Source: Ramlibacter sp. (GTDB lineage: Bacteria; Pseudomonadota; Gammaproteobacteria; Burkholderiales; Burkholderiaceae_C). Taken from it: a stretch of DNA of 36,110 nt. Below are positions 1-9,247 of the stretch, in pieces. Numbering within the stretch: position 1 is the first letter of the stretch; each line of letters begins with the position of its first letter. The notes under the pieces were generated by a model. It worked only from the letters and a program-made list of their open reading frames with translations. It was not told where the DNA came from and did no database searches. The DNA is taken from the NCBI GenBank assembly GCA_021323335.1, contig JAJTCN010000066.1:1-36110 (forward strand), read 5' to 3'. A program made the translations under genes and the position numbers.

Positions 1-1
1 G

Positions 2-2245
<2,244 letters not shown>

Positions 2246-2491
2246 CTAGAACATCGTCTGCTGGTAGCGGTCGGACTTGCCGTCGGTGCGCCGGCGCAGC
2301 AACTGCACCTCCGGCTCGCCGGCTGCCTCGGTGCGGTACGCCATGCCGCATTCCGGACACTCGTATTCCTCGCGCTGGGCCTCGTGCGCGGTGCGCACCG
2401 CCAGGACGCGAAAGTGCGCGCCGCAATAGGCGCACGACTTCTCGAAGATGCTCAATCCCCCGATGACATCGGGTTCCACTGCGTTCTTCAT
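2246..2491 (-). CDS. Small zinc-ribbon protein of unknown function
   Basis: This is an 81-residue protein with two CxxC knuckles, C20-x2-C23 and C45-x2-C48 (CAYC and CPEC), as expected for one structural zinc ion in a zinc-ribbon fold. The C-terminal third is basic and polar (LLRRRTDGK). There is no signal peptide or membrane segment, so it is probably cytoplasmic. It lies 78 bases downstream of the dioxygenase beta gene on the same strand and may be co-transcribed with it, but nothing ties it to aromatic catabolism. The stop lies next to the convergent flavoprotein gene. Short zinc ribbons of this type occur in nucleic-acid-binding and assembly proteins; I do not recognise the family. Confidence 0.75.
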   Translation of the reverse strand: MKNAVEPDVIGGLSIFEKSCAYCGAHFRVLAVRTAHEAQREEYECPECGMAYRTEAAGEPEVQLLRRRTDGKSDRYQQTMF

Positions 2492-2569
2492 GTCGGTCCT
2501 CCTCTGATGCTGGAGACGACACGGTCAGTATGCGCCGCGAGGGCCGCGCCGGCAAGGCGCGTGATGCGT

Positions 2570-3406
2570 TCAGGCCACCGATGCCAGCGCCATCATGCCG
2601 GCGGCAGTATTGGAAATGGGGATGTGATAGTTGGTGTGCACCTTGCGCACGCGTCCGGGCACCGCGCCGCGCGTGGCCAGCCACATCAGCAGCTCCACGC
2701 CCTGCGTGCCGGTCTTCTCCACCAGCTCGTGGATGCTGAACTGGGTGGCCCACTCGGGGTCGTTCACCAGGCTGTCCATGAACTTCAGGTCGAACGGCTT
2801 GTTGATGAAGCCCGCCCGCTCACCGTCGAGCTGGTGCGACAGCCCGCCGGTGCCGATGACCACCACGCGCTTGTCGCTGTCCCACGACTGGATCGCCTGC
2901 CCCACCGCCTGCCCCAGCGCATAGCAGCGGCGCGCGCTGGGCAGCGGGAACTGCACGGTGTTGATGCAGATCGGCACCGTGGTGACCGGGATCGCGTCGG
3001 GCCAGAACAGCTTGAGCGGCAGCGTGAACGCGTGGTCCACCAGCATCTCCTGGCAGGTGGTCACGTCGAACTCGCGCTCCACCAGGTGCTCGATGATGTG
3101 CCAGGACAGGCCAGGCTCGCCCGCGAACGGCGGCAGCGTCGGAATGCCCCAGCCCTCGTCGGCGTTGCGGTACTCCGGCGCGGCGCCGACGGCGAAGGTC
3201 GGCATCTTGTCCAGGAAGAAATTGAGGCCGTGGTCGTTGTAGAAGACGACCGCGACGTCGGGCTTCACCTCCTCCAGCCACTTGTGCACCGGCAGGAAGC
3301 CGTCGAAGAAGGGCTTCCAGTAGGGCTCGCCCTGCTGCTTGCGGGCGATGGCGCCGCCGATGGCGGGCACGTGGGAGGTGGTCAGCCCACCGAGGATCGT
3401 GGCCAT
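2570..3406 (-). CDS. ligB: LigB-type extradiol dioxygenase, beta (catalytic) subunit
   Basis: This is the catalytic subunit of a class III Fe(II) extradiol dioxygenase of the protocatechuate 4,5-dioxygenase type, which cleaves the aromatic ring beside the two hydroxyls using O2. The 278-residue length fits LigB/PmdB. Iron ligands expected from LigB are present: H12 ([10 protein letters not shown]), H59 (FYNDHGLNF) and a Glu near residue 237 (GVELLMWLATRG). The catalytic His is in GLSHQLDGERAG. It is paired with the alpha-subunit gene 24 bases upstream. It is a paralogue of the pmdB copy at 21915-22769, clearly divergent in sequence, and unlike that copy it is intact. The substrate could be protocatechuate or a relative such as gallate or a methylgallate; sequence alone does not decide. 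Confidence 0.9.
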   Translation of the reverse strand: MATILGGLTTSHVPAIGGAIARKQQGEPYWKPFFDGFLPVHKWLEEVKPDVAVVFYNDHGLNFFLDKMPTFAVGAAPEYRNADEGWGIPTLPPFAGEPGLSWHIIEHLVEREFDVTTCQEMLVDHAFTLPLKLFWPDAIPVTTVPICINTVQFPLPSARRCYALGQAVGQAIQSWDSDKRVVVIGTGGLSHQLDGERAGFINKPFDLKFMDSLVNDPEWATQFSIHELVEKTGTQGVELLMWLATRGAVPGRVRKVHTNYHIPISNTAAGMMALASVA

Positions 3407-3430
3407 GGTCGTGGGTCTCCTGCGTGCTGC

Positions 3431-3793
3431 TCAGAAATGCGGCAGCTGCTGGTTCTGGCGCACCAGGCGCGCCTTGAATTCTTCCTTGCTCAGGCCGGTC
3501 TGCGCCGCGCCGAGGTCCTGCACGTCCAGGCCCAGGATGCCGGCGAACTTGGCAAGGTAATAGACGTTGCCGCCGGCCGCCAGCAGGGCCAGCACGTTGC
3601 GGTCGCGGATGGCCTGCGCCTGCGCCTCGTCCAGGCCGTAGTGGCGCATGTACGCCTCCTCGTCCCGACGGAAGACATCGCGGTTGCCGGCATCGTTGAA
3701 CGAGAAGCACATCTTGTTCAGGGCATAGCCCTTTTGCGCCTGCGCGCCGTCGAACAGGATGGTCCCCGGGATGGGTTGCTGGTGGGTCGCCAT
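3431..3793 (-). CDS. ligA: LigA-type extradiol dioxygenase, alpha subunit
   Basis: This is the small alpha subunit that caps the active site of the LigB-type subunit encoded just downstream. The 120 residues include the family landmarks PGTILFDGAQAQKGYALNKMCFS near the N-terminus, FRRDEEAYM, and LALLAAGGNVYYLAKFAGILG. The ATG at 3793 (MATHQQPIPGTI) is chosen because it gives the usual short leader before PGT. A longer reading frame begins only at a TTG at 3841, inside the intergenic palindrome. No good Shine-Dalgarno sequence is visible. An FNR-like box lies at 3828-3841, with the divergent transporter gene on its other side. The family alpha subunit is usually nearer 140 residues, so this is a short but complete version. 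Confidence 0.88.
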   Translation of the reverse strand: MATHQQPIPGTILFDGAQAQKGYALNKMCFSFNDAGNRDVFRRDEEAYMRHYGLDEAQAQAIRDRNVLALLAAGGNVYYLAKFAGILGLDVQDLGAAQTGLSKEEFKARLVRQNQQLPHF

Positions 3794-3827
3794 GCCGGGA
3801 GTGTTCCGCGCCGGGCGACCCCGTGGA

Positions 3828-3841
3828 CTGATCCAGATCAA
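3828..3841. promoter_or_regulatory. FNR-like operator between ligA and the EamA gene
   Basis: CTGAT-CCAG-ATCAA matches the FNR/ANR consensus TTGAT-N4-ATCAA at 9 of 10 positions. It sits in the 82-base divergent spacer with its centre 41 bases from each start codon. The match is seen directly; binding and the direction of regulation are inferred. Confidence 0.45.
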
Positions 3842-3875
3842 ATCCGGCGCAGGCGCCGCTTAAGATCACGCCCGC

Positions 3876-4787
3876 ATGACCCCTCCCAACCCGCAGGCGC
3901 AGCGCGCCGCCAACAGTCGCGGCGTGCTGGCCATGTCGGCCGGCATGGCCAGCTTCGTGGCCAACGACGCCCTCGTGAAACACGTCAGCGAGTCGCTTCC
4001 GTCCGGGCAATTGATCTTCCTGCGCGGCCTCTTCGCCACGGTGCTGCTGCTGGCGGTGCTGGGCGCGATGGGCCTGCTGCGCGACATCCCCCGCCTGTGG
4101 GAACGGCGCGTGCTGCTGCGCGCCTTCCTGGACGCCTGCGCCACCCTCACCTACCTCACCTCCCTGTTCCACCTGCCGATCGGCAACGCGACGGCGATCA
4201 ACATGGCCACGCCGCTGTTCATCACCCTGTTCGCCGTGATCGCGTTCAAGGAGCACGTGGGCGCAGCGCGCTGGCTGGCCATCGTCACGGGCTTCACCGG
4301 CGTGCTGCTGGTGGTGCAGCCCAGCGGCGCGGCCTTCAACGCCTATGCCCTGCTCTGCCTGGGCGGCACGTTGCTGCACGCCGGCCGCGACCTGATGACG
4401 CGCACCATCGACCGCGGCATCCCGTCGCTGGCCATCACGTTCTCCACGGCGCTGGCGGTCACGCTGCTGTCGGGGCTGTGGAGCCTGCAGCAGGAGTGGC
4501 TGCCGGCCAGCTGGCAAAGCCTGGGTTTGCTGGCGACGGCCAGCGTGTTCCTCAGCATCGGGTACTTCATGCTGACCATCGCCATGCGCGCCGGCGAGAT
4601 GAGCGTGGTCGCGCCCTTCCGCTACGTCGGGCTCCTGTTCGCGCTGCTGCTCGGCTTCGTGGTGTGGGGGGATGTGCCGAACGCGGTGGCGTGGGCGGGG
4701 ATCGCGCTGCTGGTGGGGGCGGGGTTGTATGTGCTGCACAGCGAGCGCAGCCGGGCACGGGCGGAGCTGGAGCCGATTCCGGATTGA
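3876..4787 (+). CDS. EamA-family (DMT superfamily) transporter
   Basis: This is an inner-membrane permease of 303 residues with two EamA repeats and about ten hydrophobic helices. Family landmarks are LIFLRGLFATVLLLAVL in the first repeat, the short loop NATAINMATPLF, and MSVVAPFRYVGLLFALLLG near the end of the second repeat. DMT carriers of this group export or import metabolites; the substrate is not predictable. It diverges from the LigAB-type dioxygenase pair across an 82-base spacer with one FNR-like palindrome, so the two units may be co-regulated. That makes an aromatic acid or its product a possible cargo, but this is only inference from position. The C-terminus is basic and cytoplasmic. 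Confidence 0.9.
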   Translation: MTPPNPQAQRAANSRGVLAMSAGMASFVANDALVKHVSESLPSGQLIFLRGLFATVLLLAVLGAMGLLRDIPRLWERRVLLRAFLDACATLTYLTSLFHLPIGNATAINMATPLFITLFAVIAFKEHVGAARWLAIVTGFTGVLLVVQPSGAAFNAYALLCLGGTLLHAGRDLMTRTIDRGIPSLAITFSTALAVTLLSGLWSLQQEWLPASWQSLGLLATASVFLSIGYFMLTIAMRAGEMSVVAPFRYVGLLFALLLGFVVWGDVPNAVAWAGIALLVGAGLYVLHSERSRARAELEPIPD

Positions 4788-4792
4788 GAATT

Positions 4793-4876
4793 CGTCATTC
4801 CCGCGGAGGCGGGAATCCAGGGCTTCCGGATCCGGGTGCATGGGAGCTCTGGATTCCCGCCTCCGCGGGAATGACG
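4793..4876. repeat. Dispersed inverted repeat (28-bp perfect arms), probable bidirectional terminator
   Basis: The arms 4793-4820 and 4849-4876 are exact reverse complements (CGTCATTCCCGCGGAGGCGG continuing to CCAG), with a 28-base spacer. Each arm is itself a smaller palindrome (CCCGCGGAGGCGGG). A diverged copy lies at 24073-24153 and a fragment at 20920-20944. This copy lies between two convergent stop codons, where a hairpin would stop transcription from both sides. Confidence 0.85.
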
Positions 4877-4881
4877 GCGAG

Positions 4882-5883
4882 TCAGAACTCCTCGGTATCC
4901 ACCTCGCTGCGCGACTGCGCGCTGTACCGATGCCCATGCACCGTCTGCTGGTTGATGTGCGCATCCAGCCGCTGCAACAGGTCCGCCGACAGCTTGACGT
5001 CCGCCGCCCCCAGGTCCTCCCGCAGGTGGTCCACGTTGGTCGTGCCGGGAATGGGAATGATGTTCTCGCCCTGGTGCAGCAGCCAGGCCAGTGCCAGCTG
5101 CGCCGGGGTGCAGCCGGCCTCCTGCGCCAGCGCCTTGTAGCCGGGCAGCAGCTTCAGGTTGGCCGCGTAGTGCGCGGGTTCGAAGCGCGGCATGGCCCGG
5201 CGGATGTCCTTGGCGTCGAACGCGGTCACGTCATGCACCGCATCGCACAGGAAACCGCGCGCCAGCGGGCTGAAGGGCACGAAGGCGATGCCCAGCTCGC
5301 GGCAGGCGCCCAGCACCGCGATCTCCGGGTTGCGCGTCCACAGCGAATACTCCGTCTGGACGGCGGTGATGGGATGCTCCGCGTGGGCCTTGCGGATGGT
5401 CGCGGCCGACACTTCGGACAGGCCGAGCGTGCGCACCTTGCCCTGCTCCACCAGCCGGCTCATGGCGCCGATGCTTTCTTCTACCGGCACTTTCTTGTCC
5501 CAGCGGTGCAGGTAGTACAGGTCGATCACGTCGGTCTGCAGGCGCCGCAGGCTGTCCTCGCAGTGGCGCAGGATGGATTCCGGCCGGCCGTCGATCACGC
5601 GGCGCGTCACGCCGTCGTCGCCCTTCACGCCGCCCATGCCGCCCTTGCTGCACAGGGTGATGCGGCCGCGATCGGCCTTCAGCACCCGGCCCACCAGCGT
5701 CTCGTTGGCGCCGAAGCCGTAGAGCGCGGCCGTGTCGAACAGCGTGACGCCCGCGTCCAGCGCCGCGCGCAAGACCTTCTCGCCCTGCTCGGCGGACGGC
5801 GGCGCGCCGTAGGCATGGCTGAGGTTCATGCAGCCCAGGCCGAGGGCGGTGACGGTGAAAGGGCCAAGGGTACGCGTGTGCAT
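4882..5883 (-). CDS. Aldo/keto reductase
   Basis: This is a cytoplasmic NADPH-dependent oxidoreductase with a TIM-barrel fold and 333 residues. The catalytic tetrad of the family is present: D50, Y55 (FDTAALYGFGANE), K80 (CSKGG) and H126 (YYLHRWD). The motif GLGCMNLSHAYG near the N-terminus and the late IPIPGTTNVDHLREDLGA, which binds the nucleotide, place it with the AKR13/YajO-like group that reduces aldehydes and ketones. The physiological substrate cannot be told. It is transcribed leftward, convergent with the EamA gene and divergent from the VOC gene at 5990. The spacer towards that gene holds a short inverted repeat, CCGACG/CGTCGG (5927-5945). Confidence 0.93.
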   Translation of the reverse strand: MHTRTLGPFTVTALGLGCMNLSHAYGAPPSAEQGEKVLRAALDAGVTLFDTAALYGFGANETLVGRVLKADRGRITLCSKGGMGGVKGDDGVTRRVIDGRPESILRHCEDSLRRLQTDVIDLYYLHRWDKKVPVEESIGAMSRLVEQGKVRTLGLSEVSAATIRKAHAEHPITAVQTEYSLWTRNPEIAVLGACRELGIAFVPFSPLARGFLCDAVHDVTAFDAKDIRRAMPRFEPAHYAANLKLLPGYKALAQEAGCTPAQLALAWLLHQGENIIPIPGTTNVDHLREDLGAADVKLSADLLQRLDAHINQQTVHGHRYSAQSRSEVDTEEF

Positions 5884-5989
5884 GGGTGCAAGCTTAGCGC
5901 AGGCTTCCGGACCTCCAGTGCCTCGACCGACGAGATTGACGTCGGCGCCCCTGCCCCTTAAAACGCGAATCTTCTTGCAAGGAGCCAGG

Positions 5990-6418
5990 ATGGAAACCCA
6001 GGAGCTGCACCGCGGCAGGCTGATCGACCACGTGCAACTGGTCGTGCGCGACCTTCCCGCATCGCAGCACTTCTACGCGGCCGTGTTCGAAGTGCTGAAG
6101 GTGCCCATGGGAGGCACCGGCGACGGCTACTTCTGGGCCGACGAACTGTTCGTCTCCACGGCCGAAAGCCAGGCTGCGCAGGGCAAGCTGACCGGCCGCC
6201 ACCATCTCGCCTTCCAGGCGCAGGACCGCGCGATGGTCGAAGCCTTCCACAAGGCCGCGCTGGCGCACGGCGGCAAGGACAACGGCGCGCCCGGCGAGCG
6301 CCCCTACCACCCGGGCTATTACGCAGCCTTCGTGCTGGACCCCGACGGCAACAATATCGAGGCGGTGTTCCACGGCGAGGCGAAGCGCAGCGCGCCGTCG
6401 GTGCGCATCACGTTCTGA
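5990..6418 (+). CDS. VOC (glyoxalase/bleomycin-resistance fold) family protein
   Basis: This 142-residue metal-dependent VOC-fold protein has paired beta-alpha-beta-beta-beta modules: the first begins LIDHVQLVVRDLPASQHFYA and the second covers HHLAFQAQDRAMVEAFHKAA. Likely metal ligands are H14, H72 and E124 (DPDGNNIEAVFHG). Members act as lyases, dioxygenases or binding proteins; this one resembles the short glyoxalase-like proteins of uncharacterised function. The ATG at 5990 is fixed by the AAGGAG Shine-Dalgarno sequence six bases upstream; the open frame extends further left, but that extension has no family similarity. The gene diverges from the aldo/keto reductase, which may act on related aldehydes, though there is no direct evidence. 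Confidence 0.88.
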   Translation: METQELHRGRLIDHVQLVVRDLPASQHFYAAVFEVLKVPMGGTGDGYFWADELFVSTAESQAAQGKLTGRHHLAFQAQDRAMVEAFHKAALAHGGKDNGAPGERPYHPGYYAAFVLDPDGNNIEAVFHGEAKRSAPSVRITF

Positions 6419-6420
6419 AG

Positions 6421-6798
6421 CTAGCGCAGGACGTAGCTCGCCAGCACCGCCTGCACCTCGTAGATGCTCAGCTTCTTGTTGAACTGCTTCTGGATCGGCA
6501 TGGCCGTTCCGGAAATCCAGATCTTGAGTTCGGCGTCCAGGTCGAAGGTGCCGGCCGTCTCGATGCTGAAGTGCGTGATGCTGCGGTAGGGGATGGAGTG
6601 GTACTCCACCTTGCTGCCCGTCAGGCCCTGCTTGTCCACCAGCACGAAGCGCTTGTCCGTGAAGACCAGGTAGTCGCGAATCAGCTGGTAGGCGTGCTGC
6701 ACCGATTCTCCCGGTGCCAGGATCTGCGCGAACTCCTGCTGGATCCGGGCCGGATCGATCTTGGCCGCGTTGCCGAGCATGCCGTCGAGAAGTCCCAT
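6421..6798 (-). CDS. Bacterial PH-domain protein
   Basis: This 125-residue cytoplasmic protein is entirely a bacterial pleckstrin-homology domain of the PF08000 type. It is recognised from the opening MGLLDGMLGNA, the central LVFTDKRFVLVDKQGLTG strand pair, the YHSIPYRSITHFSIETAGTF segment and a C-terminal helix (SIYEVQAVLASYVL). Unlike eukaryotic PH domains, these form oligomeric rings and have no established ligand; the role is unknown. A good Shine-Dalgarno (GGAGG in the reverse complement) precedes the ATG. Its stop nearly abuts the convergent VOC gene. No partner gene is suggested by the neighbourhood. Confidence 0.85.
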   Translation of the reverse strand: MGLLDGMLGNAAKIDPARIQQEFAQILAPGESVQHAYQLIRDYLVFTDKRFVLVDKQGLTGSKVEYHSIPYRSITHFSIETAGTFDLDAELKIWISGTAMPIQKQFNKKLSIYEVQAVLASYVLR

Positions 6799-6839
6799 GG
6801 TGCCTCCTGTGATGGCGCGTTTATACAGGGGCGATGGCG

Positions 6840-7997
6840 CTAGCGCGGGGACCGCAGCGCCCGCCTGGCCAACGCCGACACCACCACCGCGAACACGATC
6901 ACCACCAGCAGTCCGATGGTGAGCGACCTTGCCTCCGCGATGAACCCGATCAGCGGCGGACCCGCCATCAAGCCGAAGTAGCCGACCGCCGACACGGCCG
7001 CGATGCCGTGCGCGGGCGAGATGCCGGGCACCTGACCGGCAGCGCTGAACAACACCGGCACGATGTTGGCGAAGCCCAGGCCCACGAGCGCGAAGCCCGA
7101 CAGCGCCGCGGCGGGATGCGGCACGGCCATGGCCAGCGCCATTCCGGCCGCGCCCAAGGCGCCGCTGAAGCGCAGCAAGGTCACCGATCGCACGCGCGCC
7201 CGGACCCAGTCGCCGCCGAAGCGGCCGGCCGCCATCGCACCGCTGAAGCTCGCATAACCCAGGCTGGCGATGCCCGCGGACGTCCCCAGCTCCTGCCGCA
7301 GGTACAGGACGCTCCAGTCGTACATGGCGCCCTCGCCCACCAGGCCCAGCGCGGCCAACAGGCCCAGCAGCACGAGCGGTCCGTGCGGCAGGCTCAGTGG
7401 CGCTCGGCCCCCGCCCGCGTTGCGGACATCGCGCAGCATGAAAGCGCCGGCAGCCAGCGCCACGGTTCCCAATACGGCAGAGGCGGCGACCAGGTGGACA
7501 TGCGGCGCGACGCCCAGCGGAGCCAGCAGACTCCAGGCCGCGGCGCCGGCCATGCCGCCCAGGCTGAACATGCCGTGGAAGCCGCTCATCAACGGCCGGT
7601 CGGCATGGCGCTCGATGGCCAGGGCTTCGTCGTTGATGGCGACGTCGAACAGCGCCGCCGCCATGCCGTACACCAGCATGAGCGCGAGCAGCAAGCCATA
7701 GAGCGATGGCCAGAGCAAGCTGCCGACGGCGAGCATGCAGACCAGGCCCATGAGCGGCACGACGCGCCGCGGCGCGAAGCGGGCGAGAACCCGCCCCGCA
7801 TACGGCAAGGCCACCACGGCGCCGGCCCCGCCCGCCAGCATCGCGATGGCCAGAGACTGCTCGCTCAGGCCGTAGTGCGCCTTGACGCTGGGCACGTGGA
7901 CGCCCCAGGTGGCGAACAGCGCGCCGGCGACGAAGAACTGGGCGCGCAGCGCGTGGATGGCGCCCCGCAGGGTGCGCGACACATCGGGCACAGACAT
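6840..7997 (-). CDS. MFS transporter
   Basis: This major-facilitator permease has 385 residues and about 12 hydrophobic helices, beginning QFFVAGALFATWGVHVPSVK and ending with a basic cytoplasmic tail. The loop between helices 2 and 3 carries the degenerate MFS motif GRVLARFAPRRVVPLMG. Sequence style (a small-residue-rich core, 'GVHVPSVKAHYGLSE') recalls the YbjJ-like MFS group; cargo is unknown. It begins seven bases after the stop of the HxlR regulator gene, so the two form one leftward transcription unit. HxlR-transporter pairs are common where a small molecule or reactive compound induces its own efflux, and that is the most reasonable guess. Confidence 0.9.
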   Translation of the reverse strand: MSVPDVSRTLRGAIHALRAQFFVAGALFATWGVHVPSVKAHYGLSEQSLAIAMLAGGAGAVVALPYAGRVLARFAPRRVVPLMGLVCMLAVGSLLWPSLYGLLLALMLVYGMAAALFDVAINDEALAIERHADRPLMSGFHGMFSLGGMAGAAAWSLLAPLGVAPHVHLVAASAVLGTVALAAGAFMLRDVRNAGGGRAPLSLPHGPLVLLGLLAALGLVGEGAMYDWSVLYLRQELGTSAGIASLGYASFSGAMAAGRFGGDWVRARVRSVTLLRFSGALGAAGMALAMAVPHPAAALSGFALVGLGFANIVPVLFSAAGQVPGISPAHGIAAVSAVGYFGLMAGPPLIGFIAEARSLTIGLLVVIVFAVVVSALARRALRSPR

Positions 7998-8004
7998 CGG
8001 GCGG

Positions 8005-8370
8005 CTAGGCGTCCGGCCGCAGCGCGAGCCAGCCCAGCAGGGCGTCGAGCGCGGGACACAGTTGCTCTCCCCACCCGGTCAGCCGGTATTCCACGCGCGG
8101 CGGCACCTCCGCATGCACCGTGCGGGCCACCAGTCCATCGGCCTCCAGTTGCCGCAACTGCTGCGCCAGCATCTTCTGCGAGACGCCGGTCACCAGCCTT
8201 TCCAGCTCGGAGAAACGGCGCACCTGGCCGTCGAACAGCTGGAACAGGATGACCAGCTTCCAACGGCCCTCCAGCAAGCGCAGCGCCACCTCCACGTCGA
8301 TCGCGGCACTCAACGGCGTGTACGCCTTACCTCGCGGTAAGTCACCCAGTTCCTGGTGCGTTCTTGGCAT
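8005..8370 (-). CDS. HxlR-family winged-helix transcriptional regulator
   Basis: This 121-residue protein is a single HxlR (MarR-like winged helix) domain that binds DNA as a dimer. Diagnostic segments are LRLLEGRWKLVILFQLFDG, the recognition region RRFSELERLVTGVSQKMLAQ and the wing VHAEVPPRVEYRLTGWG. The ATG at 8370 (MPRTHQELGD) is chosen as the start that places the domain in its usual position; the open frame extends much further upstream but overlaps the divergent SDR gene. It is co-transcribed with the MFS gene and diverges from the SDR gene across 52 bases, so it probably controls both units. HxlR proteins often respond to aldehydes, quinones or other reactive carbonyls. Confidence 0.9.
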   Translation of the reverse strand: MPRTHQELGDLPRGKAYTPLSAAIDVEVALRLLEGRWKLVILFQLFDGQVRRFSELERLVTGVSQKMLAQQLRQLEADGLVARTVHAEVPPRVEYRLTGWGEQLCPALDALLGWLALRPDA

Positions 8371-8422
8371 CGGCGAAGTGTAGGACCAACATGCGGAAAC
8401 CGCCCCGACCAAGGACTCCCCC

Positions 8423-9232
8423 ATGCTCCAGAACGCTCCCGCATCCTCCATCCAGCCCTCCCCCGAATTCGCGGGCAAGCGCGTCCTCGTGACGGGCGGC
8501 ACCCGCGGAATCGGCGCCGCCGTCGCGCTGCGGCTGCAGCAGGCCGGGGCCACCGTGCTGGTGGCAGCGCGCGCCACGCCGGATGACGGAGGCGCCCATG
8601 AACAATTCGTCGAGGCGGACGTTGCGACGGCGGAGGGGTGTCGTCGCTTGGCCGCGGCGGTCATCCAGCGGCTCGGCGGCATCGACATCGTGGTCCATGT
8701 GGCGGGCGGCTCCGGCGCTCCCGCCGGCGGTTTCAGCGTGCTGACGGACCGGCACTGGAGCGACGCGATCGACCTGAACCTGCTGGCCGCCGTCCGGCTG
8801 GACCGCCAGCTGGTGCCCCTGATGCTGGCGCAGCAGTCCGGCGTGGTGGTGCACGTGACCTCGATCCAGCGGCAGATGCCCTTGCCGGATTCGACCACCG
8901 CCTATGCAGCCGCGAAAGCCGCGCTCTCCAACTACAGCAAGGCCCTGTCGAAGGAAGTCAGCGGCCGCGGCGTGCGCGTTGTGCGCGTCTCCCCGGGCTG
9001 GGTGGAGACGGAGGCGTCGATGCGCTTCGTGGCCAGCCTGGCGCGGGACAACGGCACCAGCGAGGCCGCGGCGAAAGCCGGCGTGATGCAGGCGCTGGGC
9101 GGCATCCCCCTGGGCCGGCCCGCCCGGCCCCAGGAGGTGGCCGAGCTCATTGCCTTCCTGGCATCCGACCGCGCCGCGGCCATCACCGGGACGGAGTACG
9201 TGATCGACGGCGGCACCGTGCCGACGGCATGA
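8423..9232 (+). CDS. SDR-family oxidoreductase
   Basis: This is a classical short-chain dehydrogenase/reductase of 269 residues. The NAD(P) motif TGGTRGIG is at 24-31, the usual NNAG segment is HVAGG at 92-96, and the catalytic residues are N119, S147, Y161 and K165 (YAAAK). The C-terminal [19 protein letters not shown] and [10 protein letters not shown] are typical of the beta-ketoacyl-reductase-like SDRs. The substrate is unknown. It is transcribed away from the HxlR regulator across a 52-base spacer, the usual arrangement for a regulator and its target, so it and the MFS carrier may deal with the same compound. Confidence 0.92.
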   Translation: MLQNAPASSIQPSPEFAGKRVLVTGGTRGIGAAVALRLQQAGATVLVAARATPDDGGAHEQFVEADVATAEGCRRLAAAVIQRLGGIDIVVHVAGGSGAPAGGFSVLTDRHWSDAIDLNLLAAVRLDRQLVPLMLAQQSGVVVHVTSIQRQMPLPDSTTAYAAAKAALSNYSKALSKEVSGRGVRVVRVSPGWVETEASMRFVASLARDNGTSEAAAKAGVMQALGGIPLGRPARPQEVAELIAFLASDRAAAITGTEYVIDGGTVPTA

Positions 9233-9247
9233 CCCGCGCCAGGCGCG

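Noticed and set aside
2384..5140. 918-codon plus-strand open frame over the dioxygenase pair and EamA gene
   Set aside because: It is antisense to, or out of frame with, recognised genes; composition is the usual HRQAV-rich shadow.
5927..5945. CCGACG-N7-CGTCGG inverted repeat between aldo/keto reductase and VOC genes
   Set aside because: Six-base GC-rich arms are expected by chance in this composition; kept only as a note.
6834..8252. 472-codon open frame antisense to the MFS transporter
   Set aside because: No family features; the opposite strand encodes a clear MFS permease and HxlR regulator.
9235..9247. CGCGCCAGGCGCG hairpin between convergent stops
   Set aside because: Stem is very short and the loop is cramped; no T-run. 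Could be a weak terminator but not supportable.
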